Positions 26,019 through 33,667 of a DNA stretch of 64,000 bases are shown one piece after another. Both the position numbers and the translations under genes were made by a program. This DNA comes from CAWIHA01 sp963835855 (GTDB taxonomy: Bacteria > Acidobacteriota > Terriglobia > Bryobacterales > Bryobacteraceae), in NCBI GenBank assembly GCA_963835855.1, contig CAWIHA010000040.1:1-64000 (forward strand), given 5' to 3'. Positions within the stretch are counted from its first letter, which is position 1. Each line of letters starts with the position of its first letter. Under the pieces are notes generated by a model. That model made no database searches. It saw only the letters and a program-made list of their open reading frames with translations, and was not told where the DNA came from.

Positions 26019-26185
26019 CTTATTGGTATTGCAGGGCTTGTGCTAAAATAATTACCGTAGCGCAACCCTGCTCATAATGCATTGACGCACTGGAGTTTGC
26101 GCCCGTGGATAAGAAAGTTGGCGCGGCCGGGCCTCTGGCGCAAGCGATCGCCACGCTGTTCCGGGGCGTGGCGCGAGGGTGTCGT

Positions 26186-26659
26186 TTGGGACAAGCTGCG
26201 AGTGACATTAAAGTGTTGGCTGCTAACCGGCAGGCCGGGCATAACTACTTTCTCCTCGAACGCTTTGAGGCCGGGCTGGTACTCACGGGCACGGAGGTCA
26301 AAGCGGCGCGGTCGGGCAATGTGCAGCTCAAAGACAGCTATGGTGACATCCGGGGCGGCGAGGCCTGGCTCGTGAATGTGCACATCAGCCCGTATTCGCA
26401 TGGCAACCGGCAGAACCACGATCCCGTGCGCAACCGCAAGCTGTTGCTGCACCGCAAGGAAATCGACAAGCTGCTGGGAAAGACACGCGAAAAGGGGCTC
26501 ACGCTGATCCCGACGAAGGTGTATCTGAAGAACGGGAAGATCAAATGCGAGCTGGCGCTCGCACGGGTCAAGAAGCTCCACGATAAACGCGCGGCCGAGC
26601 GTGCGCGGACCACCGAGGCCGAGGCGCGCGAGGCCATGCGGGGCCGCCGCAGATTCTAA
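26186..26659 (+). CDS. smpB: SsrA-binding protein SmpB
   Basis: A 157-residue protein, standard length for SmpB. It reads VLAANRQAGHNYFLLERFEAG, LTGTEVKAARSGNVQLKDSY, then SHGNRQNHDPVRNRKLLLHR and a basic tail ending GRRRF. SmpB binds tmRNA and delivers it to stalled ribosomes in trans-translation. I place the start at the TTG at 26186 because GAGGG lies 6 bases upstream and the family has only about ten residues before the ENRKA-like motif; the ATG at 26105 would add an atypical 27-residue extension. tmRNA itself is not seen nearby. Confidence 0.9.
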   Translation: MGQAASDIKVLAANRQAGHNYFLLERFEAGLVLTGTEVKAARSGNVQLKDSYGDIRGGEAWLVNVHISPYSHGNRQNHDPVRNRKLLLHRKEIDKLLGKTREKGLTLIPTKVYLKNGKIKCELALARVKKLHDKRAAERARTTEAEAREAMRGRRRF

Positions 26660-26671
26660 GATTGGACCGCT

Positions 26672-28171
26672 ATGCAGATCAAACTCGAACGGAAACCGAT
26701 TGAGCAGGCCGAAACGGACGCATTGATCGTCCCCGTGTTTGATAAGGAGAGCCCGGGCGGAGGTTTTTCAGCTGGTCCCGCCGCGGCGGTGAATCGCTTG
26801 ACCGGCGGGTGGATCGAGGAACTCTACAACAACGGCGAATTCTCCGGCAAGGCGTTCGAAACGGCGCTCCTGCACCGCCCGCCCGGCCTCCAAGCGAAAC
26901 GCCTGCTGCTCGTTGGCGCGGGCAAGAGCGATAAGTTTACGAATTCCGAGTTGCGCAACGTTGCGGGCGCCGCCCTTCGGGCCCTTAAGCCCAAAGGGGC
27001 GCGGTCGATGGCGCTCCCGCTCGAGGCTGGATCTGGGCTCGAGGAGCAGGCAGCCGCCGCGGCCGAAGGCGCCATCCTCGGCGATTACGAGCCCGACCGC
27101 TACAAAACCGAAAAGAAGGACGCCAAGGAGGTGGAGAGTTTCACGCTCGTCGCGGAGGGCGGTGAGGCATCGCTCGAGGAGAGCATCCGGCGCGCCCAGA
27201 TCGTCGCGGAATCTCAGAACTTCACCCGCGATCTGGTGAACGAGCCCGCCAACCGGATGACGCCGGCCATCCTCGCCGAGCGCGCGCGCCAGATGGCCGG
27301 CGAGCAGGGGCTCGAATGCGAAGTAATCGGCCAGGACCGCATGCGGGAGCTCGGCATGGGCGCGCTGCTCGGAGTGGCGCAAGGCAGCGCCGAGCCGCCC
27401 GTGCTGATCGTCTTGCGCTACCGGCCGCTCGAGGAAGCGGAGGGCCCGGCGCAGCTCGGGCTCATCGGTAAGGGCGTCACTTTCGACACCGGCGGCATCT
27501 CCATCAAGCACGCCGAGGGCATGGAGAAGATGAAATACGATATGGCGGGTGGCGCGGCGGTGATCGGCGCGATGCGTTCCATCGCGCAGTTGAGGCCGGC
27601 CATCCCCGTCACCGCGCTCGTGCCCGCGGTGGAGAACATGCCGGGCAGCCGCGCGCAACGCCCGGGTGACATCGTGACCACTCTTTCGGGCAAGACGGTC
27701 GAGGTGCTGAACACGGATGCCGAAGGCCGGCTCATTTTGGCCGACGCTTTGACCTACGCGCAACGGATCGGCTGCACGCACCTGATCGATGCGGCAACGC
27801 TCACGGGCGCGATCGTGATCGCGCTCGGGCACGTCAACGTGGGCGTCTTCACGAACGACGACGGCTTCCGCGACTGTGTGCTTGTGGCCGCCCGGAAGGA
27901 AGGCGAAAAGATGTGGCCGATGCCGCTGGACGAGGAGTACAAGGCGCAGCTTAAGAGCGAGTTCGCCGACCTGCCGAACGTCGGCCCCCGCTGGGGCGGC
28001 GCCATTACCGCAGCCATGTTTCTGAAGGAATTCGCCGGTTCACTTCCCTGGGTCCACCTGGATATTGCGGGCACGGCCTGGCTCGACGAAGCCAAACCGT
28101 ATCTGGCCAAGGGCCCGTCAGGCGTCCCGGTTCGTACTCTCATCCACGTGGCGCTGAACTGGAAACAGTGA
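26672..28171 (+). CDS. pepA: Leucyl (cytosol) aminopeptidase, M17 family
   Basis: A 499-residue M17 metallopeptidase, full length. The N-terminal macro-like domain is followed by the catalytic domain with LIGKGVTFDTGGISIK (first metal ligands and catalytic Lys), KYDMAGGAAV, and the family signature NTDAEGRL with its metal-binding Asp and Glu. It removes N-terminal residues, Leu preferentially, from peptides in the cytoplasm as a hexamer using two Zn or Mn ions. It follows smpB by 12 bases and precedes glgC by 4, so the three genes are probably one transcript. Confidence 0.93.
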   Translation: MQIKLERKPIEQAETDALIVPVFDKESPGGGFSAGPAAAVNRLTGGWIEELYNNGEFSGKAFETALLHRPPGLQAKRLLLVGAGKSDKFTNSELRNVAGAALRALKPKGARSMALPLEAGSGLEEQAAAAAEGAILGDYEPDRYKTEKKDAKEVESFTLVAEGGEASLEESIRRAQIVAESQNFTRDLVNEPANRMTPAILAERARQMAGEQGLECEVIGQDRMRELGMGALLGVAQGSAEPPVLIVLRYRPLEEAEGPAQLGLIGKGVTFDTGGISIKHAEGMEKMKYDMAGGAAVIGAMRSIAQLRPAIPVTALVPAVENMPGSRAQRPGDIVTTLSGKTVEVLNTDAEGRLILADALTYAQRIGCTHLIDAATLTGAIVIALGHVNVGVFTNDDGFRDCVLVAARKEGEKMWPMPLDEEYKAQLKSEFADLPNVGPRWGGAITAAMFLKEFAGSLPWVHLDIAGTAWLDEAKPYLAKGPSGVPVRTLIHVALNWKQ

Positions 28172-28175
28172 ATAG

Positions 28176-29429
28176 ATGCAACTTCGCGTGCTCGCGTTTG
28201 TGCTGGCCGGCGGGAAGGGGACCCGGCTGTACCCCCTCACGAAGGAACGCGCCAAACCGGCGGTGCCGTTCGGCGGCAAGTACCGTATCGTCGATTTCGT
28301 CCTGAGCAACCTCATCAACTCCGGCATTTATTCGATCTACGTGCTCTTACAGTTCAAGAGCCAGTCGCTGTTGCAGCATCTGCGGGACGGGTGGCAGTTC
28401 GGCGGCCTGGTCAAGAGCCAGTTCATCATTCCGGTGCCCGCGCAAATGCGCTCGCCCGGCGAGACCTGGTACCAGGGCACCGCAGACGCCATTTATCAGA
28501 ACATCAACCTGATCGAGCAGGCCGATCCGCACGTGGTTGCCATTCTCGGCGCGGACCACGTCTACCGCATGAACATCCGCGAGATGATCGAATTCCACCA
28601 ACGCAAGCGCGCCGGCGCGACACTGGCGGCAATCCCCGTTCCCAAGGAGCAGGCGATGGAGTTCGGCGTGATCGAGACGGCCCCGGATGGCTTGATCACC
28701 GGCTTTCACGAGAAGAGGCCGGACGCGCCCGCGCTGCCAAACAATCCCGGGCGCGTCTACGCCTCCATGGGCAACTACATCTTCTCCACGCACTTGCTGC
28801 TCCAGGAACTGTATCAGGACGCTGGCAACGAGCATAGCTCGCACGACTTCGGCCGCGACATCCTGCCCTCGCTGGCCGGCCGCGCACCGCTGTACGCCTA
28901 CGATTTCCAGACCAACGTCATCCCCGGCGAGCCGGCCGGAGCGCCCGCCTACTGGCGCGACGTCGGCAACATCGACGCTTACTACGAAGCGAATATGGAC
29001 ATCCGCGCCGTCAACCCCGAGCTGAATCTGTACAACCGCGAGTGGCCGCTGATGACGGCGGGCTATCCCGACCCGCCCGCTAAGTTCGTTTTCGACCAGG
29101 AAGGGAGGCGCGGCCAGGCCATCGACTCGGTGGTCTCCGCCGGGACCATCCTCTCCGGCGGGGTGGTGCGAAATTCCGTGCTCGGCCGGTATGTGCGCGT
29201 GCACTCGGGCGCGCTGGTCGAGGACTCGATCGTCTTCGACAACTGCGACATCGGGCGGCGCGCCAAGATCCGCCGCGCGATCCTGGACAAGAACGTCACG
29301 GTGCCGGAAGACGCCGTAATCGGCTATGACCTCGAGGCCGACCGCCGCTATCACCACGTCACCGGGAGCGGTATCGTCGTGGTCGAAGGCCCCAGATCGC
29401 GCGTGGAGTTGTCGACGCTGAGTATTTAG
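28176..29429 (+). CDS. glgC: Glucose-1-phosphate adenylyltransferase (ADP-glucose pyrophosphorylase)
   Basis: A 417-residue nucleotidyltransferase making ADP-glucose from ATP and glucose-1-phosphate, the committed step of glycogen synthesis. The N-terminal signature FVLAGGKGTRLYPLTKERAK and PFGGKYRIVDF are intact, as are WYQGTADAIYQN, the substrate loop VYRMNIREM and EFGVIE. The C-terminal left-handed beta-helix (ILSGGVVRNSVLGRYVRV) is present. No other glycogen genes adjoin it, but the trehalose cluster 11 kb away also draws on sugar nucleotides such as ADP-glucose. Confidence 0.93.
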   Translation: MQLRVLAFVLAGGKGTRLYPLTKERAKPAVPFGGKYRIVDFVLSNLINSGIYSIYVLLQFKSQSLLQHLRDGWQFGGLVKSQFIIPVPAQMRSPGETWYQGTADAIYQNINLIEQADPHVVAILGADHVYRMNIREMIEFHQRKRAGATLAAIPVPKEQAMEFGVIETAPDGLITGFHEKRPDAPALPNNPGRVYASMGNYIFSTHLLLQELYQDAGNEHSSHDFGRDILPSLAGRAPLYAYDFQTNVIPGEPAGAPAYWRDVGNIDAYYEANMDIRAVNPELNLYNREWPLMTAGYPDPPAKFVFDQEGRRGQAIDSVVSAGTILSGGVVRNSVLGRYVRVHSGALVEDSIVFDNCDIGRRAKIRRAILDKNVTVPEDAVIGYDLEADRRYHHVTGSGIVVVEGPRSRVELSTLSI

Positions 29430-29449
29430 CCCCCACGCTCGCTGTTTCG

Positions 29450-29475
29450 CTACCAGAGGAGCGAGTTTTCCGCCC
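29450..29475 (+). repeat. Conserved 5' flank of tRNA-Gln, copy 2
   Basis: Matches 22648-22673 (minus strand) at 25 of 26 positions directly ahead of an identical tRNA. The element ends 4 bases before the mature tRNA and may be a precursor leader or promoter part. Confidence 0.8.
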
Positions 29476-29479
29476 ACAT

Positions 29480-29553
29480 TCCCCGGTCGTCTAGTGGTAG
29501 GACAGCGGCCTTTGGAGCCGTGAATCGTGGTTCGAATCCATGCCGGGGAGCCA
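29480..29553 (+). tRNA. tRNA-Gln (anticodon TTG), copy 2
   Basis: Identical in all 74 bases to the minus-strand tRNA-Gln at 22570-22643, including TTG anticodon, discriminator G and encoded CCA. Its 3' side borders the accessory patch with hicBA, a SIR2 remnant and mntA/hepT, as is common for tRNA genes used as integration sites; no integrase or attachment repeat of the tRNA end is visible. Confidence 0.95.
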
Positions 29554-29636
29554 GATATCGAAACTCCAGGCGGGATTCGAACTGGATCTTACTCAGCACG
29601 GTTGGTTCTGTCGCATTGGCGCGCGGGTGGGCGATA

Positions 29637-29858
29637 CTAAAGCAGCTTGGCGAACCCCTCCACCGTAAGCCCGGCCTCCCGGATCAACGCCCGAAGAGTC
29701 CCTTTGGCAAGTTCTTTGTGATTTGGAACGGAGAGGCGTCTATGCGGCGGATCGGTATGTCGCAGAATGATGTGGCTCCCGTGCTGCTCATCGAGTTCGT
29801 ATCCGGCTTTTCCGAATGCTTTGACTGCCTCGCTGCCGGAAACAACCGGTAGCTTCAC
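29637..29858 (-). CDS. hicA: HicA-type mRNA interferase toxin
   Basis: A 73-residue protein with the HicA double-stranded-RNA-binding-like fold: LPVVSGSEAVKAFGKAGYEL, then HGSHIILRH containing the catalytic His in the G-S-H context, and VPNHKELAKGTLRALIREAG. HicA toxins cleave mRNA independently of ribosomes. Its start overlaps the hicB stop by four bases (ATGA), an antitoxin-first arrangement seen in many hicBA loci. It lies 83 bases past the end of tRNA-Gln copy 2, on the opposite strand. Confidence 0.9.
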   Translation of the reverse strand: MKLPVVSGSEAVKAFGKAGYELDEQHGSHIILRHTDPPHRRLSVPNHKELAKGTLRALIREAGLTVEGFAKLL

Positions 29859-30070
29859 CCGCCAGCAACCTCAACGACCTCCTCTAGAATGCTCGGGGGC
29901 AAGGGATCGCCATGCTTGCGGAGGCTCTTCAAGTAACCTTCGATCGCTTCGCGGATGTTCTCGGTAGCCTCCGCCCGGGTTCGGCCCTGGGAAACGCATC
30001 CAGGCAGAGCCGGGCAAGTTGCCACAAATACGCCATCCTCGTCTGGCTCCAGATAGACGCGATACTTCAT
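29855..30070 (-). CDS. hicB: HicB-type antitoxin
   Basis: A 71-residue antitoxin with the RNase-H-like HicB core: MKYRVYLEPDEDGVFVATCP, then LPGCVSQGRTRAEATENIREAI. This small form lacks an added C-terminal DNA-binding domain. The ATG at 30079 (MLVMKYR) is an alternative start; 30070 is chosen because MKYRV is the usual beginning of the family. It neutralises HicA by forming a complex, and is co-translated with it. Confidence 0.9.
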   Translation of the reverse strand: MKYRVYLEPDEDGVFVATCPALPGCVSQGRTRAEATENIREAIEGYLKSLRKHGDPLPPSILEEVVEVAGG

Positions 30071-30344
30071 AACCAGCATTCTACCAGAGAGGCGAGGCGC
30101 CGTCGGCTTCTGGAAGCGTTCGAAACGTGTCCAGCCTGCGGAGACACAAGAAATCGCCGTTTCAAACCCGCATTTTACGGGCGACCCCAATCCAACACTC
30201 GAAGTAATTGTATGGCAAGGAGTTCCCCTCAAAACGTTTTGGCAACTTCGCGGCAGACCGACCTTTCCACAAGCAAGGACACCGGCACGCATCTCAGGCA
30301 AGCCTCACATCGATAAGAGCTGCGCCGGTATCCGCGACGCGCCC

Positions 30345-30729
30345 CTATGTCGCCGCCCGTCCGTCGAGAAACTTGTCGATGGACTCGTATGGGGCAACCC
30401 TGCCCAAACCCACGAAAAACCCGCGGAGGCGATTCCGATCTTCAGAGCTCGGGTTCACGATATCGATCTCGACATCGCGCGGGCGCCCGACCGTGAGCGA
30501 AGTTCGAAGCAACCAACGCGTCTGATAGTCAGCTTCGCGCAGAGACAGTCCGATGGCGACCACGCGCTCGCACTGCCGAAGAGCCGTCAGGGCCTTGGAC
30601 CAAAGCGTTCCCATTAGGTCCCCCTTCCAGTAGCCCTTGGCGAACGTCGGAGGAACGATGACGGGCCGAAGACGCCGGAATCCCCCAGTGTTGCCGCCAT
30701 CGGGCACCGGGCCGAACCCGAAACTCCGC
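30345..30729 (-). pseudogene. C-terminal remnant of a SIR2-like domain protein
   Basis: About 125 residues resemble the C-terminal end of SIR2-like (SIR2_2-type) proteins: RPVIVPPTFAKGYW, LWSKALTALRQCERVVAIGLS and LREADYQTRWLLR. The NAD-binding GAG(I/F)S-type start and the catalytic His region are missing. Upstream in the gene the frame runs straight into the ~120-bp repeat (30730-30853), whose translation supplies the apparent first dozen residues, so the gene was cut at the repeat edge. SIR2-like domains occur in anti-phage systems that deplete NAD, but this fragment cannot be active. Confidence 0.6.
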
Positions 30730-30853
30730 GGCGCCTCAGCTTGGCGCATCTCAATCTGCATTCCCCCGCAGCATCGCGCGTCTCACCGGCGGCTTTCAGA
30801 ATCCCTTCTATCGGAAACAGTCCCGCCTTTCAGGATCATCTTGCATTGGAAGA
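30730..30853 (+). repeat. Dispersed ~120-bp repeat, copy B
   Basis: Inverted copy of 22357-22478, about 90% identical by eye, with a small extra CGG-type insertion (CACCGGCGGC versus CACCGGC) and several substitutions. It separates the SIR2 remnant from mntA and lies 1.18 kb past tRNA-Gln copy 2, against 0.09 kb in the other locus. Confidence 0.85.
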
Positions 30854-30872
30854 CCGGTCGGAACGCGGGCGG

Positions 30873-30888
30873 TATACTGCAAGAGGAG
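30873..30888 (+). promoter_or_regulatory. mntA -10 element and ribosome-binding site
   Basis: TATACT (30873-30878) fits a -10 box and GAGGAG (30883-30888) lies 7 bases before the mntA ATG. No -35 box at proper spacing is evident; the region upstream is the end of the repeat, so the promoter may have been assembled at the junction. Confidence 0.4.
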
Positions 30889-30895
30889 ATTGGGA

Positions 30896-31195
30896 ATGGC
30901 GGACTTGACGATCGCCGAACAGATCCGGGAGAGGCATGCGGAGATCCTCCGCATTGCCGCTAGGTACGGCGCAACTCGCGTCCGGCTTATCGGGTCAGTC
31001 GCGCGCGGTGAAGCCCGTTCTGACAGCGACGTTGACCTGCTGGTGACCTGGGCTGAAGGAACGAGTCTGCTGGACCACGCCGCCCTCGTTCTGGAGTTGG
31101 AGAGCCTCCTGGGCCGGAAAGTGGACATCGCAAGCGATGGTTGGGTGAAACCCTCGATCCGGGAGCCGGTGTACAGGGACGCGATTCCCCTATGA
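30896..31195 (+). CDS. mntA: MntA-type nucleotidyltransferase antitoxin
   Basis: A 99-residue minimal nucleotidyltransferase from the ATG at 30896, with GAGGAG 7 bases upstream. RLIGSVARGEARSDSDVDLLV (residues ~31-51) is the GSxARGx5SDxDLxV active site that binds metal and ATP. MntA antitoxins inactivate the partner HEPN toxin by adding AMP to its conserved Tyr. The stop overlaps the toxin start by four bases (ATGA at 31192). Confidence 0.9.
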   Translation: MADLTIAEQIRERHAEILRIAARYGATRVRLIGSVARGEARSDSDVDLLVTWAEGTSLLDHAALVLELESLLGRKVDIASDGWVKPSIREPVYRDAIPL

Positions 31196-31548
31196 GGACT
31201 GACGCGGATCGCCTCAGCGACATCCTGCTGGCAATCGCGAAAATCAGGGAACGGGCCGGGGGCAGCCTCGACGCTTTCGAGCACGATGAAATGCTCCAGG
31301 TGTGGGTGATCCACCACTTACAGGTCATCGGCGAAGCCGCCCGCGGAGTTTCCCAGGGCGTCAAGGACCGGCGCCCGGAAGTGCAATGGCCGCAGATCGT
31401 CGCCCTTCGGAACATTCTGGTCCATGAGTACTTTGGCCTCAACTTGCACCAAGTGTGGACGATGGCTCAGAAGGATCTCCCCGAACTGGAGAAGCAGATT
31501 CAGCGCCTCCGCGCGGACGTTGCAGCCGATCCCCAGCGCACCGGGTGA
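31192..31548 (+). CDS. hepT: HepT-type HEPN RNase toxin (DUF86)
   Basis: A 118-residue HEPN-domain protein: four helices with LRNILVHEY at residues 72-80 giving the RNase motif Rx4HxY (R73, H78, Y80). The Tyr is the site that MntA-type partners adenylylate. DUF86 HEPN toxins cleave RNA, in some cases the tRNA 3' end. It is translationally coupled to mntA, so this is a complete MNT/HEPN toxin-antitoxin module. Confidence 0.9.
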   Translation: MRTDADRLSDILLAIAKIRERAGGSLDAFEHDEMLQVWVIHHLQVIGEAARGVSQGVKDRRPEVQWPQIVALRNILVHEYFGLNLHQVWTMAQKDLPELEKQIQRLRADVAADPQRTG

Positions 31549-31615
31549 GGCTACGCCTGTGCAGCTAAGGCGCGCAGCGAAGATTTCCCTGGGCTCCCCG
31601 AAAAGGCACCGCCCG

Positions 31616-33295
31616 TCACGCCGCCCGCTTCGCAGCCCCCGTCACTCCCAGCCCCACCAGCACCACCACCACACAACCCACCACGTTGTACCAGAGAAAG
31701 GAAATCTCCGTGAAGAAGTGGGCGTAGAAGATCGCCGCTTCGCCCGCGAGCACGCCGGCGAATGCGGCCGTTCCGCGCACGCGACGGAAGAAGAACGCGA
31801 GGACGAAAACGCCCAGCATCCCGCCGTAAAACAGCGAGCCCACCATATTCACGGCCTCGATCAGCGCGCCCATGTTCGTGGCGAACTGGGCAAAGCCGAT
31901 CGCGTAACAGCCCCAGAAAGCGGTCGCGGCTCGCGAAGCCCACACATAGTGGCGGTCCGAAGCCTGCTTGCGGATGTGCCGGCGATAGATGTCGATCACC
32001 GAAACGGTCGCGAGCGAATTGATCTCGCCCGAGATGCTGGCCATGGCGGCCGCGAAAATCGCGGCCATGATCAATCCCACCACGCCCCCCGGCATATACC
32101 GCGTGACAAAGGAAAGAAAGATGTAGTTCGTGTCGTTGAAGGCGCGTTGGCCGGTCTGGCTCTCAACCAGCCGCGCGGCGTCGCCACGCGCCCGGTCCAT
32201 CTCTTTCTGTGCCCGCCGGTACTGGTCCAGGCTTGCGGACGTGGCTGCCCCATCGCCGCCGCGGCGCGCTTCCACGAGGCGCAACGCCGCGCTCCTGCGC
32301 TCGCCGAATGCGGCATCGAACCGGCGCTCCACAGGCGCGTATTCCCGCACGGTCTCGATGCGCTTCAGATCCACCGGCTGGAACAGCACCGGCGGGCGCG
32401 TATAGATGAAGAACACGAACACCATCGCCCCGGTGAACAGGATCAGGAACTGCATCGGGATCTTCGCCACCGCGTTGAACAGCAGGCTCAACCGGCTCTG
32501 CGCGATCGACTTGCCGGTCAGGTAGCGCTGGACCTGCGACTGGTCGGTGCCGAAATACGCCAGCGCCAGGAACGTGCCGCCGATCAGGCCGCTCCAGATG
32601 TTGTAGCGGCTCTTCCAATCGAAGCTGAGATCGACCGCGTTCAGCTTCCCCACGGCGCCCGCGAGCGACACCGCATCGCCCAGTGAAACCCCCGCCGGCA
32701 GCAGGTGAATCGCGGTGATCAGCGCCACAAACAGGCCGGCGAAAATGATGGCCATTTGCTGTACGTCCGTCCAAGTGACCGCCTTGATCCCGCCCAGCAC
32801 GGTGTACACGATCACCAGGCCGCCCATCGCCACCGTGGTGGCGCGGTCTGGCCAGCCCAGCAGCACCGTCAGCACGATCGCGGGCGCGGCCAGCGAGATC
32901 CCGGCCGCGAGCCCTCGCTGGATCAGGAAGATCGCGCTCGCCAGCGCCCTCGTCTTCGCGTCGAAACGCTTCTCCAGGTATTCGTACGCCGTGTAGACCT
33001 CTGTGCGGTGGAAGATCGGAACGGCGGTCGCCGCCAAAATCACCATCGCAATCGGCAGGCCGAAATAGAACTGCAAAAAACGCATGCCATCGGTGTACGC
33101 CTGGCCGGTGGTGGAGATGAAGGTGACCGCGCTCGCCTGCGTCGCCATGATCGAGAGCGCCATGGCGTACCACGGCATGGTTTTGCCCGCGAGCAGATAG
33201 GCATTGACGGTGTTGCTGCCGCGGCCCTTATAGAGGCCGTAGGCCAGGATCGAGACGAGTGAAGCGCCCAGGACAATCCAGTCGAGCGGCCTCAT
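31616..33295 (-). CDS. Sodium:solute symporter (SSS family)
   Basis: A 559-residue LeuT-fold transporter with about 13 membrane helices. ALSIMATQASAVTFISTTGQAYTDG is the SSS helix-2 region and GTDQSQVQRYLTGKS matches the conserved family signature. Between helices near residues 310 and 410 there is a long hydrophilic insert (VREYAPVERRFDAAFGERRS ... AARLVESQTGQRAFND) not found in PutP-like members. The substrate may be a sugar, amino acid or carboxylate and cannot be assigned. A 42-residue membrane protein gene lies just upstream on the same strand and may belong to the same unit. Confidence 0.88.
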   Translation of the reverse strand: MRPLDWIVLGASLVSILAYGLYKGRGSNTVNAYLLAGKTMPWYAMALSIMATQASAVTFISTTGQAYTDGMRFLQFYFGLPIAMVILAATAVPIFHRTEVYTAYEYLEKRFDAKTRALASAIFLIQRGLAAGISLAAPAIVLTVLLGWPDRATTVAMGGLVIVYTVLGGIKAVTWTDVQQMAIIFAGLFVALITAIHLLPAGVSLGDAVSLAGAVGKLNAVDLSFDWKSRYNIWSGLIGGTFLALAYFGTDQSQVQRYLTGKSIAQSRLSLLFNAVAKIPMQFLILFTGAMVFVFFIYTRPPVLFQPVDLKRIETVREYAPVERRFDAAFGERRSAALRLVEARRGGDGAATSASLDQYRRAQKEMDRARGDAARLVESQTGQRAFNDTNYIFLSFVTRYMPGGVVGLIMAAIFAAAMASISGEINSLATVSVIDIYRRHIRKQASDRHYVWASRAATAFWGCYAIGFAQFATNMGALIEAVNMVGSLFYGGMLGVFVLAFFFRRVRGTAAFAGVLAGEAAIFYAHFFTEISFLWYNVVGCVVVVLVGLGVTGAAKRAA

Positions 33296-33410
33296 CGCGC
33301 GGCCCGTGGCGAAGGGGTTTCACGGCCGTCTGCCGGCGCGCGCGGCCGGGCCCGGTCGCCAGGCTGCGCCGGACCGCGGCCATAACGGAGCCGGCATGGC
33401 GGTTTCTGCC

Positions 33411-33539
33411 TCATGCCGCGAATGCTCTCGTGAAGAGGTAAAACGCGGCGATCAACAGTGCAAGATACAGGAGCACGCCAATGTACACGCGGCGCCAGGT
33501 GCGCAGGAACGGTGGCGGCTCATCCGCAACCTGTTTCAT
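33411..33539 (-). CDS. Small single-pass membrane protein
   Basis: A 42-residue open frame: MKQVADEPPPFLRTWRRVYI followed by one hydrophobic helix (GVLLYLALLIAAFYLFTRAF) and the stop. A strong ribosome-binding site, GGAGGA, lies 9 bases before the ATG. The layout, with a short polar N-terminus containing PPPFLRTWRRVY and one helix, recalls small proteins I have seen next to solute symporters. It is on the same strand as the symporter and 115 bases upstream, so an accessory or regulatory subunit is plausible. Function unproven. Confidence 0.7.
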   Translation of the reverse strand: MKQVADEPPPFLRTWRRVYIGVLLYLALLIAAFYLFTRAFAA

Positions 33540-33667
33540 CGCAAGGCTTCCTCCATCTCTAGGCTCATCAGCGGTGCGGCGTTAGCCGGGCAGTGCCACG
33601 GACGGCGCCTACCAATTCCGTGACGGGAACTCCCAAGCTAGAAGAACCGCCCGATAGAAGCAGACCG

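Noticed and set aside
26023..26049. Promoter TTGGTA/TAAAAT ahead of smpB
   Set aside because: The spacer is 15 bases and the -35 box is poor; it could equally be chance AT-richness between divergent genes.
29438..29469. Hairpin CTCGCT/AGCGAG followed by TTTTCC after glgC as a terminator
   Set aside because: The stem is only 6 bp with a 16-base loop, and the other tRNA-Gln copy keeps the right arm without the left, so the conserved part is better explained as tRNA flank.
29554..29600. A partial tRNA-like sequence (GGGATTCGAAC) after tRNA-Gln copy 2 as an integration site remnant
   Set aside because: Only an 11-base T-arm-like match, no acceptor stem, and no repeat of the tRNA 3' end at the far side of the accessory genes.
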